Shown: piece by piece, positions 36,051 through 49,365 of the stretch
Numbering within the stretch: the first letter of the stretch is position 1
Layout: each line of letters opens with the position of its first letter
Source: Coccinella septempunctata
Taxonomy: Eukaryota; Arthropoda; Insecta; Coleoptera; Coccinellidae
Assembly (NCBI RefSeq): GCF_907165205.1
Contig: NC_058190.1
Location: forward strand, 43,822,116-43,886,115
Reading direction: 5' to 3'
Length of the DNA: 64,000 bases
Program-made: the position numbers and the translations under genes
The notes under the pieces: generated by a model
What the model was told of the DNA's origin: nothing
What the model saw: the letters and a program-made list of their open reading frames with translations, nothing else
The model's database searches: none

Positions 36051-39000
36051 CATTATTTCCAAAATACAGATTAGATCGACGTGAAAACTAGTACTTGGCC
36101 TTGAAATCATTCGTTGAAGGTTCTTGAGAAATTTGAGCGCAATCTGGATAGTAATTTGTGAGATACGGAGTTTTTCTTCCCATTTTGTAGTAGGTAATGC
36201 GAAAATCAATGAATCAAGTCTGCGGAATCCTCTCACCCTCGGAATGCAGCAAAATCGCATTCCAATGAGAATCGAACTAGGCATTAAAGGCGACAGAATT
36301 CTCACGTGAGCTTGGTGATTATGGATCCTACTTTAATTAGCTAAATGAGCGGATTAGTGAGCTCGAATTCGGATTGGTTTGTCTGCCATTAATTTATATG
36401 ACCTCAACTTTAATGTGAGTACGGATAAACTGGATACATAACTCGGTTTAGAAGTGTATGTACGCAATTAGTCATACATTATTAATAATTAAGTCTGGGT
36501 ATTTGCAGAAGAAGACCGCCGCTGTAACTCAAACGCCATTTAGATTTTTTCAGCGAGGGATCAAGTTCAATATTCACCGCAGGTGCTAGTTTGCGAGATA
36601 AGTCTATGAGAAGAAATAGAAGGGTACGAGAATAAAGAGAGGAATTATCAAGATAATTATGTTATCTACCTCGGGATCTACTCATACCAGCTTCTTTGGT
36701 AGATAATCATTTTCGTTGTTTGAAAATACCGAGTGTAAAAGTTTCCTCTTAAAGTTGCAGTAGTACAAGCTTCACAACGTAGGCACTGAAGTGATTTGAC
36801 ACTTCTAATGATGGATTGTAGGGTTGCTTTACCTGCTTCTGTAATCGCTGTCGATTTTTCAACAAATATGTGTCTCATTTCCATTCTTGGGATACTTCAA
36901 GAGAAATGCCACATGCTGATCTAGTTGAGGAACAATAGTTGCGCAAAATTTGGCATTCAGACCCAAAATTTGGCCATTTATTTCATGATATTCTGGAACG
37001 ATTTATAAGGTTCATTTATGTCTGGGACACTCTTCAGAAAAGGCATTCATTTCCTTCAGAATAAATTCTGTTAGTGTTCGAAATGAGGAAAATTATGTAG
37101 GTGCAAAGTTTACCATGAAAATATTCGACCTTGTTTTTCAGGTTATTATTTGTATTATGTTATTCCGTATTCCTATTAGCCTATGGAAACAACGATTAAC
37201 ATTTGATTTTTTTGTTCAAGGTTTCAGAATAGTCGCAATTCATTCCTAATTTATTTCAATGACAAAGGAAATTTTTTTAAGGAAAATCTGCAAAAATATC
37301 CTTTCTCTCATTCACGAGTTCATTCACCAACAAAATTCTGATTTAATCCTCCATTTATCACAATTGATATTGAGGTTGATGTTTTCTGAAGCATATGTTG
37401 TTGTATTACCGATCGCATTTGGAAAAAGTGGATAATTGGAAAATCATTTTTTTTTAAACACCCTGTATAGTGAAGATCCCAGTTCCGACTAATAGAGTAA
37501 AAAGATGATCGACAAAAGATGTACAATTTTTCCTTGTTCCGTGGCAATAGCTCCAATTCTCCGAATATGGCAAGGATTCCAATTTCTAAACTCCCATTTA
37601 GAACGAAATTCCATCGACAAATTAACATCAAATACCGGCTAAGTTATTGCATAATTGAGCAACGACCCCGTTCACCTCAAGAATGTTCCCACAATAAACA
37701 ATATTCAGTAATTTTCACACTTCCAACTCCGCATAAGAGGTTCCTGCAGCATTAGGTGCATGATCTTTTCACGTTGCACACAGTCTCGAATTTTAACCGC
37801 AAAGCATGACACGTCCGTAAAAAGTAAAAGAGTTGCAAATTCATCGCTCGGCTATTTTTAGGAGACGGACGTTTTTCAGGGGCTGCACGAAATTCAGACG
37901 AAAGGATTTATACTTCTCGCTATGGAGAATGTTTGAGTTCGAGACAAATCCACGAATTCTGGTCAGGTTATGAGTTCACGTTTGTGCAAAGATTGCTGAA
38001 TCCACAATCATTGTTCCCATGAAAGACTGGGGGGGGGAAATAAGACAGAACAGATTTTCTGTTACCGTTCTAATGACAACCAAACAGAAAGATGGGCATA
38101 TTGGAAATAGGATACCATCGGCTTGAGTGGTTTATTTTATACAGCAGCCACTCCTCTGAAGTGGCTGCCCAAGTGTTGATAAACATATGACAGGCATCTT
38201 CATAAGTTGCAAGAATTTTGGTGTAAATATTTGAAAATGCCACCAACCACTCGAGATAAAAATGACGATCGCAGAGACGGTGGAGGATGTTAACACCATC
38301 AAATGTCTGGTTGCTTCCAGAAAAAGATAAAATATAATTATCCATCAGTTTTTCATCTACTTCGTTGAAGTGAATGGACCCACCATAAAATGAAAATTGC
38401 CGTGAAGGAAAACTCTTGAATATTTCACAAAAAAGGTGAAATATCAAGTTCCAGTAGCGCACATTAGAAAAGATGAACTTTAAGAGAATAAGCGCCTGTT
38501 TTCTCGACTATTTTACTTCATATGAATTTCAACCTGACGTGAATGAACAATTTGAAAGTTTAATAAACATACATCATACCAATGTTTTCAAAGCATGATC
38601 GACTCGGTGAAAGCTCTTCAAACTATTATAATAAGGTATTTTTCAAATTTCCAAGGGGAGAAAAATGAACCATTGAGCCCATTGAGGCAAAATATAATTA
38701 GGAAATTTTCTGGGTTATATCCAACAATGAAACGACTTGGTATGAAACCAAAAAATTCTGCGACTTCTATCAGTGTTTTTGCTATTATGCCAAGAAGAAC
38801 ACACCTTGCACATTTGCTAACTCCATTTTGCCAATGGTTTTTTTTCAGTCAAAGTCTGATTGTAGCCCCCAAAATTCGAGTTTGCTGAGGCAAACCCTCG
38901 AGCAAACCAAAACTGAAAGTTGGAAAGTTAAAGAAGTCTATCGTATATTTTGCCATATTTTTCAGCATAAAAAAAAATTCAGCCGAACTGAGGATTTCTA

Positions 39001-39179
39001 AGTCTGAAGAACCAATGAATAAGTTTCAATTCCAAATACAAGAAGTCTGTACTAAATCTCATTTATGGTTAATTAAGTGAAATTTCTGGATCAATTAAGA
39101 GCATTGAGCTTGAAAGAAGCGATTTCACCTGTTCTCCATGAAAAATCGACCATAAAAACACAGCATAATCGAGAAAACA

Positions 39180-39700
39180 AGTGTTGAAGCTCAATTGAAG
39201 AGCTCAACCAACAGGTCGTCGACAATGACCAAGAGCCGCAGAAATTCGCCGGTAACAGTTACCTGTAAGAGTAGCAGGAACAGCAGGAAAAAATGTAATA
39301 AATATCCATGGGTCAAGCATCTACATAATAGGCGCCACATAACCCCGCACATGGTCACTCTTGTAAGGGCTGCGCAACAGCGTCATGGACGCAAAACCAC
39401 TTTACATCACACGTCAAACTTAAGCACGACGCGCACTCTATGACTGCCCGTCGACTACTGACTGGGGGCCAGCGACGAGTGCCCCCTTCAGCATCAGTGG
39501 ACCAATCCCGTGAGCCGATGAGCTTCTTTGTGTGTCTAGATGTGTAAGAGGGCCCGAGGGGCCCACTTGTTACCTTACGAAGATATTGTCTCCGATTCAT
39601 TCGCCATTATCGGCGTAAAGGGGTGCGAAGCGATTAAATTTGGTCCTTCGGGCCGGATCCGACTGAATCGCGGCAACTTCTTTCGATTGGTTTGATTTCT
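39180..39700. promoter_or_regulatory. GC-rich island, function unknown
   Basis: Compositionally distinct from flanks, with AGGGCCCGAGGGGCCC near 39549 and many CpG. Short frames on both strands carry no recognisable domain. Confidence 0.25.
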
Positions 39701-40767
39701 TCGGTCGGTTTTGGAGAATTTTCGGATTCATTCATGGAGAAGAGGATTCAAGCTGAGATCCAGAGTAGGGGGTCATCTAAATAAAACTTTTATTTCGATC
39801 CTTTTTCTTCTTGGTTCGAACCCAATGGAATATGGCATAGATTTACAAATGTCCTCATCCTCATATGCCATGAAACTGTCATCAAGTAAGGACGTTATGG
39901 TTTTTAAACCAATTGGCTGAATTTACTCAGGTTTTCATTTATTTTAAGGGTCCACTTTGAATATGGATAAAAAAAAATTTTTTTGTGTATATTTTTTATA
40001 TCACAGAAATATGATCTATTATTATTATTATTAAGAAGTTATGTATATTCACTTTGTCTGGGTATAACTTCTACCTCAGAAGTTTTCTCCATGTGAAGAG
40101 AATTTTTTATCTTCATTCATTCTATTTCAGATATGAGCAGAGAAAACCCATATTAAGTTAAAAAAAGATTCGGTGTGTTTTTTTTTACTCTCAGGGGACA
40201 TTTAAGCTTTTACTTTGGAAATAATTTCAGCATCAATATCCACGAGATATTAATCAGGTTCATGTATATTCGTCTGCGATAAAAAACATATCTATTTACA
40301 TGGGCATGATGCTACGAGGAAAAATAAATACCTACACTCTGTATCAATTTCAATATATTGATATATTTTTTATATATGTTTCTCACGATAAAATGTGTGA
40401 TCGACCAGAAATCTTATATTAATTCAAATATGGCATTAATGCTCCCACAATATGATCTCTTTCATCTCTCACTCTTATATTTTCCACCCTGAAATTGACT
40501 ATTTTCTGACAGTGAGAGGCTTTTGAATCAAATTTAATTATGATACTGAGTAAATTCAGAAATACGGAAGCTTGAAGGACTGATATACAGATGTTTTTAT
40601 TCGTTTTTTGAAACCAACAACTTTCTGCTTACACTGAGATTTGGAATGAGGAACAGTCAAAGTCAAACTCTTAAACAATATGTTTCGTGTTTCGTGTCAC
40701 CATTTTTTTGCACGAACCATGTTGTTCGATGTCAAAAAATACTGAATTGCCCATATTCAAAAGGATA

Positions 40768-41383
40768 TACCGTAAATTCGGCTGACTTGGGAACATTTTC
40801 GAATTCAACTTGTCATATTTCCTAAACGGTGACCTATTTTTATCTGAAAAATAGGTTCGAATATGCTTAATGACTCAGACTATTGATTAAGAGATATACC
40901 ATGCTTCAGAATTCGGATATAAATTTTGAAAAAAATAAAAATATACTTGTCCCAAGTCACCCACCGATTTGTTAGGCATAAATGAATGAGATCCGTGTTG
41001 CCGTTTGATTTGTAAACAACCTCGTTTCATGACATATCTAATATCCCACGTATCCAGAAAAAATATTACACATTCACAAAGTGAAACACATGTAAAGGAC
41101 ACTAGAAAGTATAAGTTACATAAAAAAAGCGCTTTTACTCTCCTGAGTTCGTTAATTTTTCCTGTCAATTCAAACGCTCTGATCACGGAAACTCAACAGG
41201 AATTAATTGTTAAACTAACCGAAAAGACGCTACTCAATTTTATAAGTTTGTCCCTTCATTCATTAATGGTGAGAAACAAAGAAATCTGCAAGGGGGGTAA
41301 TTGTCCCTAGCTACAGGACTGTCTCAAGTTACAGGACTGTCCCAAGTTACAGGACTGTCCCAAGTCACCCGAATCTACCGGTA
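40768..41383 (+). mobile_element. Terminal-inverted-repeat element with subterminal tandem repeats
   Basis: The ends are imperfect inverted repeats of about 25 bp: TACCGTAAATTCGGCTGACT left, and TACCGGTAGATTCGGGTGAC when the right end is read on the minus strand, both followed by TTGGGA. Just inside the right end are three 18-bp tandem units (41313-41366). A related GTCCCAAGTCACCC motif lies inside the left part at about 40950. No frame in it matches a known transposase. The target duplication was not resolved. Confidence 0.72.
41313..41366 (+). repeat. Three 18-bp tandem repeats
   Basis: Unit ACAGGACTGTCCCAAGTT repeated three times in direct succession; the first unit has one T for C change and the last ends in C. 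Confidence 0.92.
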
Positions 41384-41972
41384 GGTATCTTAAAAAGTCT
41401 CGAAAGGAAAACTGTGACAATTTCAGGCGACATTTTCAGACTCGTTTTCAAATGTTCTATGTTGAAATTGAGACCTTGAAAAACCACCCCGAGCACCTTC
41501 TTCGAACGTTTGAATTCAGATATCCGTTTCACAATAATCTAACTGACAGGAAACTGGACGCAGATTGGAATTATTGGAATTCAACAATGAACCTTCATTG
41601 TCGCTGTCATTTACGCCAGAGAGATACAAGATTACTCTCCGTACACGTAGTCGGGAGCTGTAGCACAGCATCCATCGTTCACGATAACTTTATCTCGGAG
41701 GATATGTGTGGATGTAAGATTGTGTATTTTGGGTTTTTGTGCGATATCTTCGTGCTGATTTTCGGGGGCGACAATTTGGCCGTTTTTCAATAGGTTCTTG
41801 TACACTGGGACAACTGCAGAGGAGTATATCTATCAGAGAAATTTCCATCTTGGGAAAATAATTTGACTGGTTCTTTGGATGGTTGAATTTGTAGCATCTG
41901 GGGAAATTATAAAAGGAAAAATGAAGCGAGATTCGAACATAACAACTATACACACGAAGTCGGTTGTATATA

Positions 41973-42145
41973 TACAGGGTGAGTCTTTGACTCGTGAAAA
42001 TATTTTAAGAGTAGATTCTTGGGGGGCAAAAGAAGCATGATTTTTCGAACCATTTTTTCCGATTCGGCGTTTTTCAACAGCCTGTATCTTTCAAACCGAG
42101 CCGATTCGTAAAAAATTTAATAGGAGAAAAATCTGTTATTCTTAG
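41973..42145 (+). mobile_element. Family A, short internally deleted copy
   Basis: Has an intact left end (TACAGGGTGAGTCTTTGACT) and the CCGATTCGG block, then jumps to the GCCTGTATCTTTCAAACCGA block and stops about 170 bp in. Most of the centre and the other terminus are missing. Confidence 0.7.
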
Positions 42146-43702
42146 ACTTTCACGTGGAGTAGGAAAGACAGAAGGATACTGCGAGAAAAAAAGAGAATAC
42201 CTACTTACATATTATAATGGGTTCGAAATAAGTTGGTGGTGAGAAATTCAAATCAAAACTTAGAAATATAAATTTTTGAGGTTTGTTGGGTGTGTGAATT
42301 TCATGCTGAAAATCAACATCGGTAAATTTGTACCGCAGAAATGTATTATTATAAAGAATGCTATATTTTACGTTGAGTCGCATGAATGAATAGTTATAGA
42401 TATGTTATCCAGAAACCGCAGCGTAAAAACCACAGCGGAAGTTTTGAATTAAAAGTTATATATAGAGTTATTAATGAAATTCTGTCGGTCAATGAAGAGA
42501 GATATACCGTAAAATACTCTCCTGATAGGTAATTCCGTTTATCCAAACTGGTTTTGTGCTTTTCAAAGCGAAAATTGATCTATTGGATCACGAGGCTTCT
42601 CACCACTAAAGACTAAAGCAACCACTACTAAAAGAACTCCTAATTTTAACTACACTCTGCTTCAACCCTCAAGTTTTCCTTTTTCTTCACTTGTCAGAAG
42701 TAACTTCGACAAATCTAATACTATCCAGAAAAAATCCCAAAAAGTCTTCTACAAAGACACTTTCGACACAAGATTAATAGTTGCAAGAGTACCGTTTTTG
42801 TATATTCAAACTTGAATTATTAATATTTGTACCTGAAAGGTGTTTGAAATTTTTATAATTTAACTATTATAAGTAAATTTTCGAGAGGTTCTTTTCTGCG
42901 ATGCAGGTCCACTTTGCATTACCCTCTATTTTTCTCTTGGAATTCCTGTTCAAATATATTAGTAAATAAATAGGTAAATTAATTGACATACCTTGGTCAT
43001 GTCCACATTCTCCGTTTATTGTGGGTGATAAGAGAATTCTAGCTGCTTTCTAAAGATTACGGATCGAAACATCCACATCCAACATCCAACGAAGAGATAC
43101 CTAAGATGCATACGATCGTATAAAGCATTGATCATTTACTTGGACCTCACACAGTCCACTTCACATAAATCAACTGTCTGAAACCTCCAACCAGATTCCC
43201 TAGAAAATTTCAAACACTTAACATGCATTGATTCTGAAAAAAGTGTAGACAGCGTTACCAATCCACAAGTTGACAGAATTATCGGGTTTGTCAAACTCAT
43301 CAAACCACAGAAATGCGTATTTACGCATTTTTACGCGCTTCTCCTGATTAAGACTGCTCAAACGTCTGCTATTTCCGAATTTTGAGAACAAAGAATGGTC
43401 TTAGACGATTGATGAAGACTTTCTGAGATAGACCTTCAACCACTTTGAAAGTATGTATCAATTTTTCAATGCTATTACGTCTTAAGTCATCTTATTCCCC
43501 ACACAAATCTGAATCGAATAATAATCAGTAACCTGTCCCATTAAAATTCATGCAAAGTATGCGAGAGAACTATATTGGGGAGATTGGTCCAGTTTTCATT
43601 GGAAAATGGATGCTTACCTAGTCGTTCATTTATAACTAACCTCTCGAATTATGTTAATAAAAGGATCAAAATGGTCGACTCTCGCTTACATTAAGAATGT
43701 AC
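42146..43702. other. No gene seen
   Basis: AT-rich with no coding or repeat structure I could define. Confidence 0.45.
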
Positions 43703-43905
43703 CTAATCCATCTTGATTTTTCTCCTGCGTTCGATATTGTTCATAGACATAGACGCTTTCTCCCAAAGTTTGGGCATACTAGGTGATCTTCTCTTGTATT
43801 TGAGTCGTTTTTTTCCAATCCCATTTTATAGGAGTATTCAGAGTGGGATTCCGCAGGGATCCGTGCTAGGCCCCACTTTATTTCTACTCTACACGTCTAT
43901 ACACC
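43703..43905 (+). pseudogene. Reverse transcriptase relic (motif A to palm), plus strand
   Basis: One frame reads HLDFSPAFDIVHR at about 43709-43747, matching RT motif A. After a frameshift, another frame reads SGIPQGSVLGPTLFLLYTS at about 43838-43896, matching the next conserved block. The catalytic YADD region is missing because the similarity ends abruptly near 43905. This is a fragment of a non-LTR element different from the 18-kb copy (IPQGSVLGP against VPQGSHLGP). Confidence 0.7.
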
Positions 43906-44060
43906 TCTTCAAGTGTATGGTTCCCACACAGGCAAGAATGCACTGATTGAAAGCTCTTCTTTTCAGTGCCAGTGGAATGTTTCTCTTGAATGCATCCGTC
44001 ATTTTTCCATATGCCGCCCAACCCAGAATGATTTTCATTGAGTATCAGCCAAGTATTCCC
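43905..44060 (-). pseudogene. RTE-type reverse transcriptase C-terminal relic, minus strand
   Basis: Read on the minus strand from 44038, the frame gives KIILGWAAYGKMTDAFKRNI and then PLALKRRAFNQCILACVGT. This is the LGWAAFGKL..FK..IP..LK..VF.QC.LP pattern found downstream of the palm in RTE-like or endonuclease-RT proteins of insects. It is interrupted by a stop just before KIILGW and ends near 43905, exactly where the plus-strand RT relic ends. Family assignment rests on this motif alone. Confidence 0.6.
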
Positions 44061-45514
44061 TTTTTCCTTCATTTTCCTTTAGCTTGGTGCTAGGTAACAG
44101 TGGAGAGAATTCCGGCTTGGATCTACAAATTGCACGTCAATTTTGCCCTTTACTGAAGCGTGAAGGAAATGAATCCAACTGATTGTTTCGCAGTAATTAT
44201 TCATTATACATTGTATAATTGGGCTCATAATTCAGAGTAATAAATTCGGAAGGACTAACCTTTACTTACTGGCCATCAGTCGAAATGACTGAGGTCAACG
44301 CTTCTTCCTCAATATCCTGAAATTATTGGAAATCTTCAGCGAGACCATCAATTATGTAGCAGCATTTCGATGCTTTTATGGCTAAACACTCATTAGAGCT
44401 CAATTCGATCAGCAGCTTCCTGCTTAGGAAGCTTGGTGCATACCATGCACCAATAAGAAACAAACCATATCAGGTACACACCACCTATGAGCTAGACAAT
44501 GATTGTACCAAAGCAAACATATCATTTTCTAATTGAAAACCATTCGATAATTGGCCAATTGATCTTGTGGCACCCCTCGGTGCCTTTTGCTCCTATTCGT
44601 GTACATGTTTATTACAAATAAGGCATGTTTACTATAAATCGACGCATCATTAAAAATAACAAATGAGCGTTGGTGGCGTGTCTAGCAGTTGTAAGTCACG
44701 GCCTCCTGCTATCAGGGCATCGTCTACCTGGCTATCCGATAGGAAGGACCATGGTGTCGAAACAAGAGCGGTTCTGATAGTGGACTATCGAAAAAGATGT
44801 ACGAGAGTGTGAAATATGGGTAGGATATCACTTTGGAATTTTTATCCAGGGGATTGTTTTTTATCGGCGTCTTTGCAATTTTTTTTTCGAGATCATATTG
44901 GTCCAGCAGTGGCGTCCAAGTTGTCAGGATATGAATAGTTAAACAATTCATCTCTAACATATCAGAAATCACATTGAACTTGAAATAGATTATACGATTC
45001 TCAAAAGATGAGGAGTTTTTAAACCACGACACGTTTAAGGTATGAATTTTCTTAATTCTAACGTTTTTTCAGATAAATCAGTACGGAAATCCCATATTTT
45101 ATTCCATTCGAACTTAATTTTGAAGTTGAACCGATAACAAATGGGTCAATAGTATAATTTGCATTGCCTTCATGTTGTGTTCTGAAAGTTGAAGGTTTCG
45201 TGATGGAATCTTCATCACTGTGTTTTTATTTGACATTTTGTGATATAACTCGGGATGTAAATCGTAATACCTACTTATAACAGAATAATAAACGTAGCTG
45301 GAAGACAGGAGAGGATACGATATCATTCATAATAAACCGTTATCAAGTGACTCCAACGCCTCGTTTATTAAAATATGAAAGCAATTCGATATCTTGTTCG
45401 AGATACTTCGGGCAATATTTTCAAGGTGAAATATGATCTACTTTATTGGCAGTCGGTATAGGAGAATAGATGATTTCGAGAATATTCCTGTATTTGATGA
45501 AAAATGGGACTTGC
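44061..45514. other. No gene seen
   Basis: Frames at 44724-45326 on the minus strand show no known domain. Nothing else. Confidence 0.45.
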
Positions 45515-46069
45515 GATTACACATTTTAAATTTTAATAATGAGCTGTGCCACCCTGACATAACAAAATTACCTCCAGAATAACTAGCTAAATCTATGACA
45601 CTACACATCTGTGGATCTTTTAAACAGACTTGCATTCAGCCAAAGTTGAAAGTACCCAATTTTCCGAATATCACAGATATTTTTTATTTTTGAACATCGA
45701 ATTACTCGAAAACGGCGCATTATACGAGAAAATATGAGGAATACCTTCATCTTACAAAACGTTAAAATATTCATTAGATAGCGTCCAACTTAGTTTCAAG
45801 AGTTCCAGAAAACTGGAAGACGTGGGTGATATCTTGTATTCGAAAAAGATTCATCAAATAAATGAAAAACTATATTTCGAAATTCATTTCATTCGATAAA
45901 ACCGTTTGTGACATAAAACTAAAAATAACATTTTTGATGGTTTTTCAACATCAGCCTGTATATCTCAAACCAAGCCGATTCGGAAAAAATAGTAGAGGTA
46001 ACAAGTTTTTCTTTTGACCTCAAGAATCTACTGTTAAAATATTTTTACGAGTCAAAGACTTACCCTATA
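45515..46069 (-). mobile_element. Family A MITE-like element, left end missing
   Basis: Retains the GAGCTGTGCCACC block, CACATCTGTGGATC, the GATATCTTGTATTCG block, and the terminus GAGTCAAAGACTTACCCTAT. The other terminus is lost: sequence before 45515 does not match. Its terminus abuts another CAGGGTG end at 46071. Confidence 0.78.
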
Positions 46070-46126
46070 TACAGGGTGATTCATAACTATTGGGACATAG
46101 GCTAAGGGCAGATTGTTTGGACCAAA

Positions 46127-46563
46127 ATATGGCGATAGGACCAAATATACCTCGATAAAATATTGCTGTGGAAAAAGATAGAGGGCGTTAAAGTTGAATT
46201 TTTTATAAGGGACAGAATATTATTTTTTTCGGAGTTCAAAAGTCCTTTTCAACTTTTAATAAAAAGTATTAGAAAAGGCAGAGAAGTCGGAGGAGGCCAC
46301 GTGAAACATTTAATTTAAGTTTATTCTCTTTATGTTACATTGTTTTCAATTATGCTTTATCGTCGAAATAAATAAATACAATAAATAAATCGTTATTTCA
46401 AATCCCCTTCCGATGCTCTGAACTGTTCAATTGTGTTTTTCTTAAAAACGGATGAGAAAATATACAGTGAAATTATTAGCAAAAAACGAAAAAAAAAACT
46501 TTAATGCCCTCTATCTTTTTTCACATATATCACATATTTATTGGGGTATATTTGGTTCTATCA
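46127..46563. repeat. Foldback arms of an undetermined TIR element
   Basis: The left arm includes GATAGGACCAAATATACC and AAAGATAGAGGGCGTTAAAG (46132-46194). The right arm includes CTTTAATGCCCTCTATCTTT and GGTATATTTGGTTCTATC (46499-46561). A CAGGGTGATTCATAAC end at 46071 may be its left terminus. On the right, CAGGGCCGGACC (minus strand, near 46661) is a possible but unconfirmed terminus. Confidence 0.65.
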
Positions 46564-46661
46564 AAAAAACAAAATAAAATAAAAACAAATAAGCAAAATG
46601 AAGAACTGAAAATTAATAATAAAAAAATTTGACTTTCAACCTATGCACTGGTCCGGCCCTG

Positions 46662-49365
46662 CTCACCCCCATAAGAATGCAGACTAGGCCGTTTCAGAGG
46701 CATCTCGCGGTTTTGAGCAGTCATGTCCCTCATTAAAATTTCGTACCGTACCTACTCGTAATTAGGGTATCTTGAAAAATCGACAGAGCTTTGGGGACGG
46801 TTGTGGTGCGACGGCATTTCCCATTGTTTCCTTTTGCGGACAGCCACCTGACTTATTGGGTGTCAACCAATAGTCAATGTGTAATACCGCCTCTTTTTTA
46901 TTGTTTCTCGGTTTCCGGTTCATTCGTTTTTGGGGAGATCAGGTTACAGGAGTTTGGGGGTTCGTTTCTGATATAGGAAATATCATTTTTTTCGAATGTG
47001 GTGACGAAGGAAGTGGATTAGATGGAATAATATGGTTAAGATTGTTATTGCTTGAGACGGAAGTATGAAAACCGGTCGTCGGTGGTGAACTTCGATGGAT
47101 TGAGGGTAGGAAACTTGAATTTCGTTAACATAAGCAGGGTGAGATAGAGAGACAGAGAGGCTGTAGATTTTGTTAATCAAATGGGGAATTCTCCTCAATT
47201 TGGGTTATCACTGCATATCGTCGTTCTAAGATGCAAATTGCCTAACTCACAAAAAGACAGTTTTACAGGAGAGCTAAAAAACTTTGTAAATTTGAATTTT
47301 TATTAGAAGCAAACCAAATTCAAATATGTTTCAACATTTCTTGTCTTTCAAATTAGAACTTGGGCCGCTGTCAGATCATTGGTTTGTGCGTTTGTCACTA
47401 GAAGGCACTAATACCTTTGTTTTCATCAAAAATGGACTTGGGCAATTTGCATCTTAGAACGACGATATGCAAGTTTAAACTGAATAATTATAAGTTTCAT
47501 TCATGATTTTTTCGAATTCACCGCGGAAACTATTCAAAATCATCCTTAAAATATGAGGTTTTAAAATTTAAATCGCTTTGTGCGGAGTTTAAGATTTGGC
47601 AACAGCGCATACAAAATAATGAAAAGAACAATGTCCGATCAACTTGTCTATAAAATAGCAGCTGTTGATCTACAGGCGCGTACTTCTGGCGAGCTTCAAC
47701 TGCAACCGGCCATAAAAATCCCATAAAATTTTACGACCTTCCCCGTTCGTCGCAGACTTCATAGACAGACATCTTTGTCTATCTCATCAAGATAATGCAT
47801 TTTTCATCCTTTATTATCAAGGCATATTTCAGTCGATGTTGCCAGCTTGTGCAATTCTCACAAAGCGCTTTAAACTTCAAATACCCATTTTCATTTTTAA
47901 GTGCTTAAAATAAGTTTTTTTGGGAAACGGTTGAAATGGTTATTTCAAAATGTGATGTTTTAAAGATATTCCATAAAAAATACATAATTTTCGTCAGAAG
48001 AAGTATTCCCTTTTTCACAGCCTGAAGGTGATGTGAGATTCGTAGTGTGGTACATAATTGCTAGCTAATTGGGGAAAAATCTTCCAGTAAGGGATTCGAT
48101 AATGGACAAAACCAACTCATTCGACGCCATTATTGCTTGATTGTCGCATGTTGTGGAATCTTTTTTTCCGAAAAAAAATCTAAATAGGTAGGCCATCACT
48201 TCAATTATCTATCAAAGCCCGCGGCGACTAGTACATAACGTCTCCTTAACAAGTCTCCGATTAACCATATAAAACCTAATCAGCGCAAAGACATCTTTTC
48301 GTGCCAGATCGCCATTTTTTCATCGACCTTTCATCTTCTAAAGGATTCATTGAAAAAGTTAACGGCTGAATTGAGACATCCGTAAGTCACCCGTTGGCCG
48401 GATAATGAATTGTACCAGATTTCCTAGATGGGCCTAGGAGATCACAGGAAAGTCCCTCATTTGATTTTCTTCTCCGCAAGCTGAATTATTAGGCAATTAA
48501 CTAACTGGAGACCAATAAATGTTTTCTGTATTTGGTCAAAACAAGAACGGAGTGCGAGCGCCACCGCTACCGTATGAGGAAGGCTCCAGCTTGTGGAAAG
48601 TAGGTATTTTCACGATTTTTATGTCTCTCACGCATCACGATTATTTTCGCTTTGGCGCTTGTGAGCCAGGAAATTGGAACCCCTCTTGTTCAGTTACACG
48701 ATCTATACCTACTTGAAGTAAATTCGCATTCAGGTGTGTATCAGAAGATCGATTAGTGTAATTGCTTGCAATCACTATGATCATCCACATATCATGAATT
48801 CACTGATTTTGTATAATTTGCGATGTACCTATATGAGTTTATGTACAGGGTATCCCAAATTGCTTGATTTTGGCTGTTTCTGGTACTTCCAGACTAGAAA
48901 GGTTAAAAGTACATTAGTGGAAACAGTTTTTCGATAACTTCATTTTGGTTGAGGAGCCGACAATGCTTAATCGGGATTCACTCGAGTTTCGTGGAGACCT
49001 AGTGGATTTTGAAGATTTGATGGTAGAAGAAACAAAAGGTTCCATGCACTTTCAAAGTTGGGAAAAGCGTCTGCAGGTTTTCAAAGATGTAAAAAAAAAT
49101 CGTAAGGTGTATATACTAGAGCGTATGAGATTAAGATACTATATATGCCCCATGTGTCTGTGATAATAAATTCATGTTAATCTGACAGTTTGTGTGGTGG
49201 GGCTGGCCGTAGAGTTGAAAATAGTAAAAAAATGTTTTAAAATGTCTCAGATTTTTGTAGGATATGTTAATCGGACACAAAGGAAGCTACTTTTCGAGAG
49301 ACTAACAATTCGGACTTGACGCAACGTCACAGCGGTTCTTTGAAAGTGCAAAAAAAATCGTTACT
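46662..49365. other. No gene seen
   Basis: A direct near-repeat occurs in inverted form: GCAAATTGCCTAAC near 47234 and GGGCAATTTGCATCTTAGAA near 47440, the latter mirroring TTCTAAGATGCAAATTGCC at 47225. A CAGGGTATCCC terminus-like box lies at 48846. No coding exon recognised. Confidence 0.4.

Larger units (their letters stand above)
35390..40767. other. No gene seen apart from the 5S-like piece and GC island
   Basis: Frames up to 130 codons (38070-38462, minus) lack recognisable motifs. A G9 run at 38030 and a CACCCTGTATAGTG terminus at 37461-37474 hint at one more CAGGGTG-type end. Nothing else is supported. Confidence 0.4.

Noticed and set aside
38070..38462. 130-codon minus-strand frame
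   Set aside because: Protein-like length, but no motif I could name and no promoter, splice or repeat context.
44650..44760. tRNA-like or small RNA-like GC patch
   Set aside because: No cloverleaf pairing or box A and B spacing could be made.
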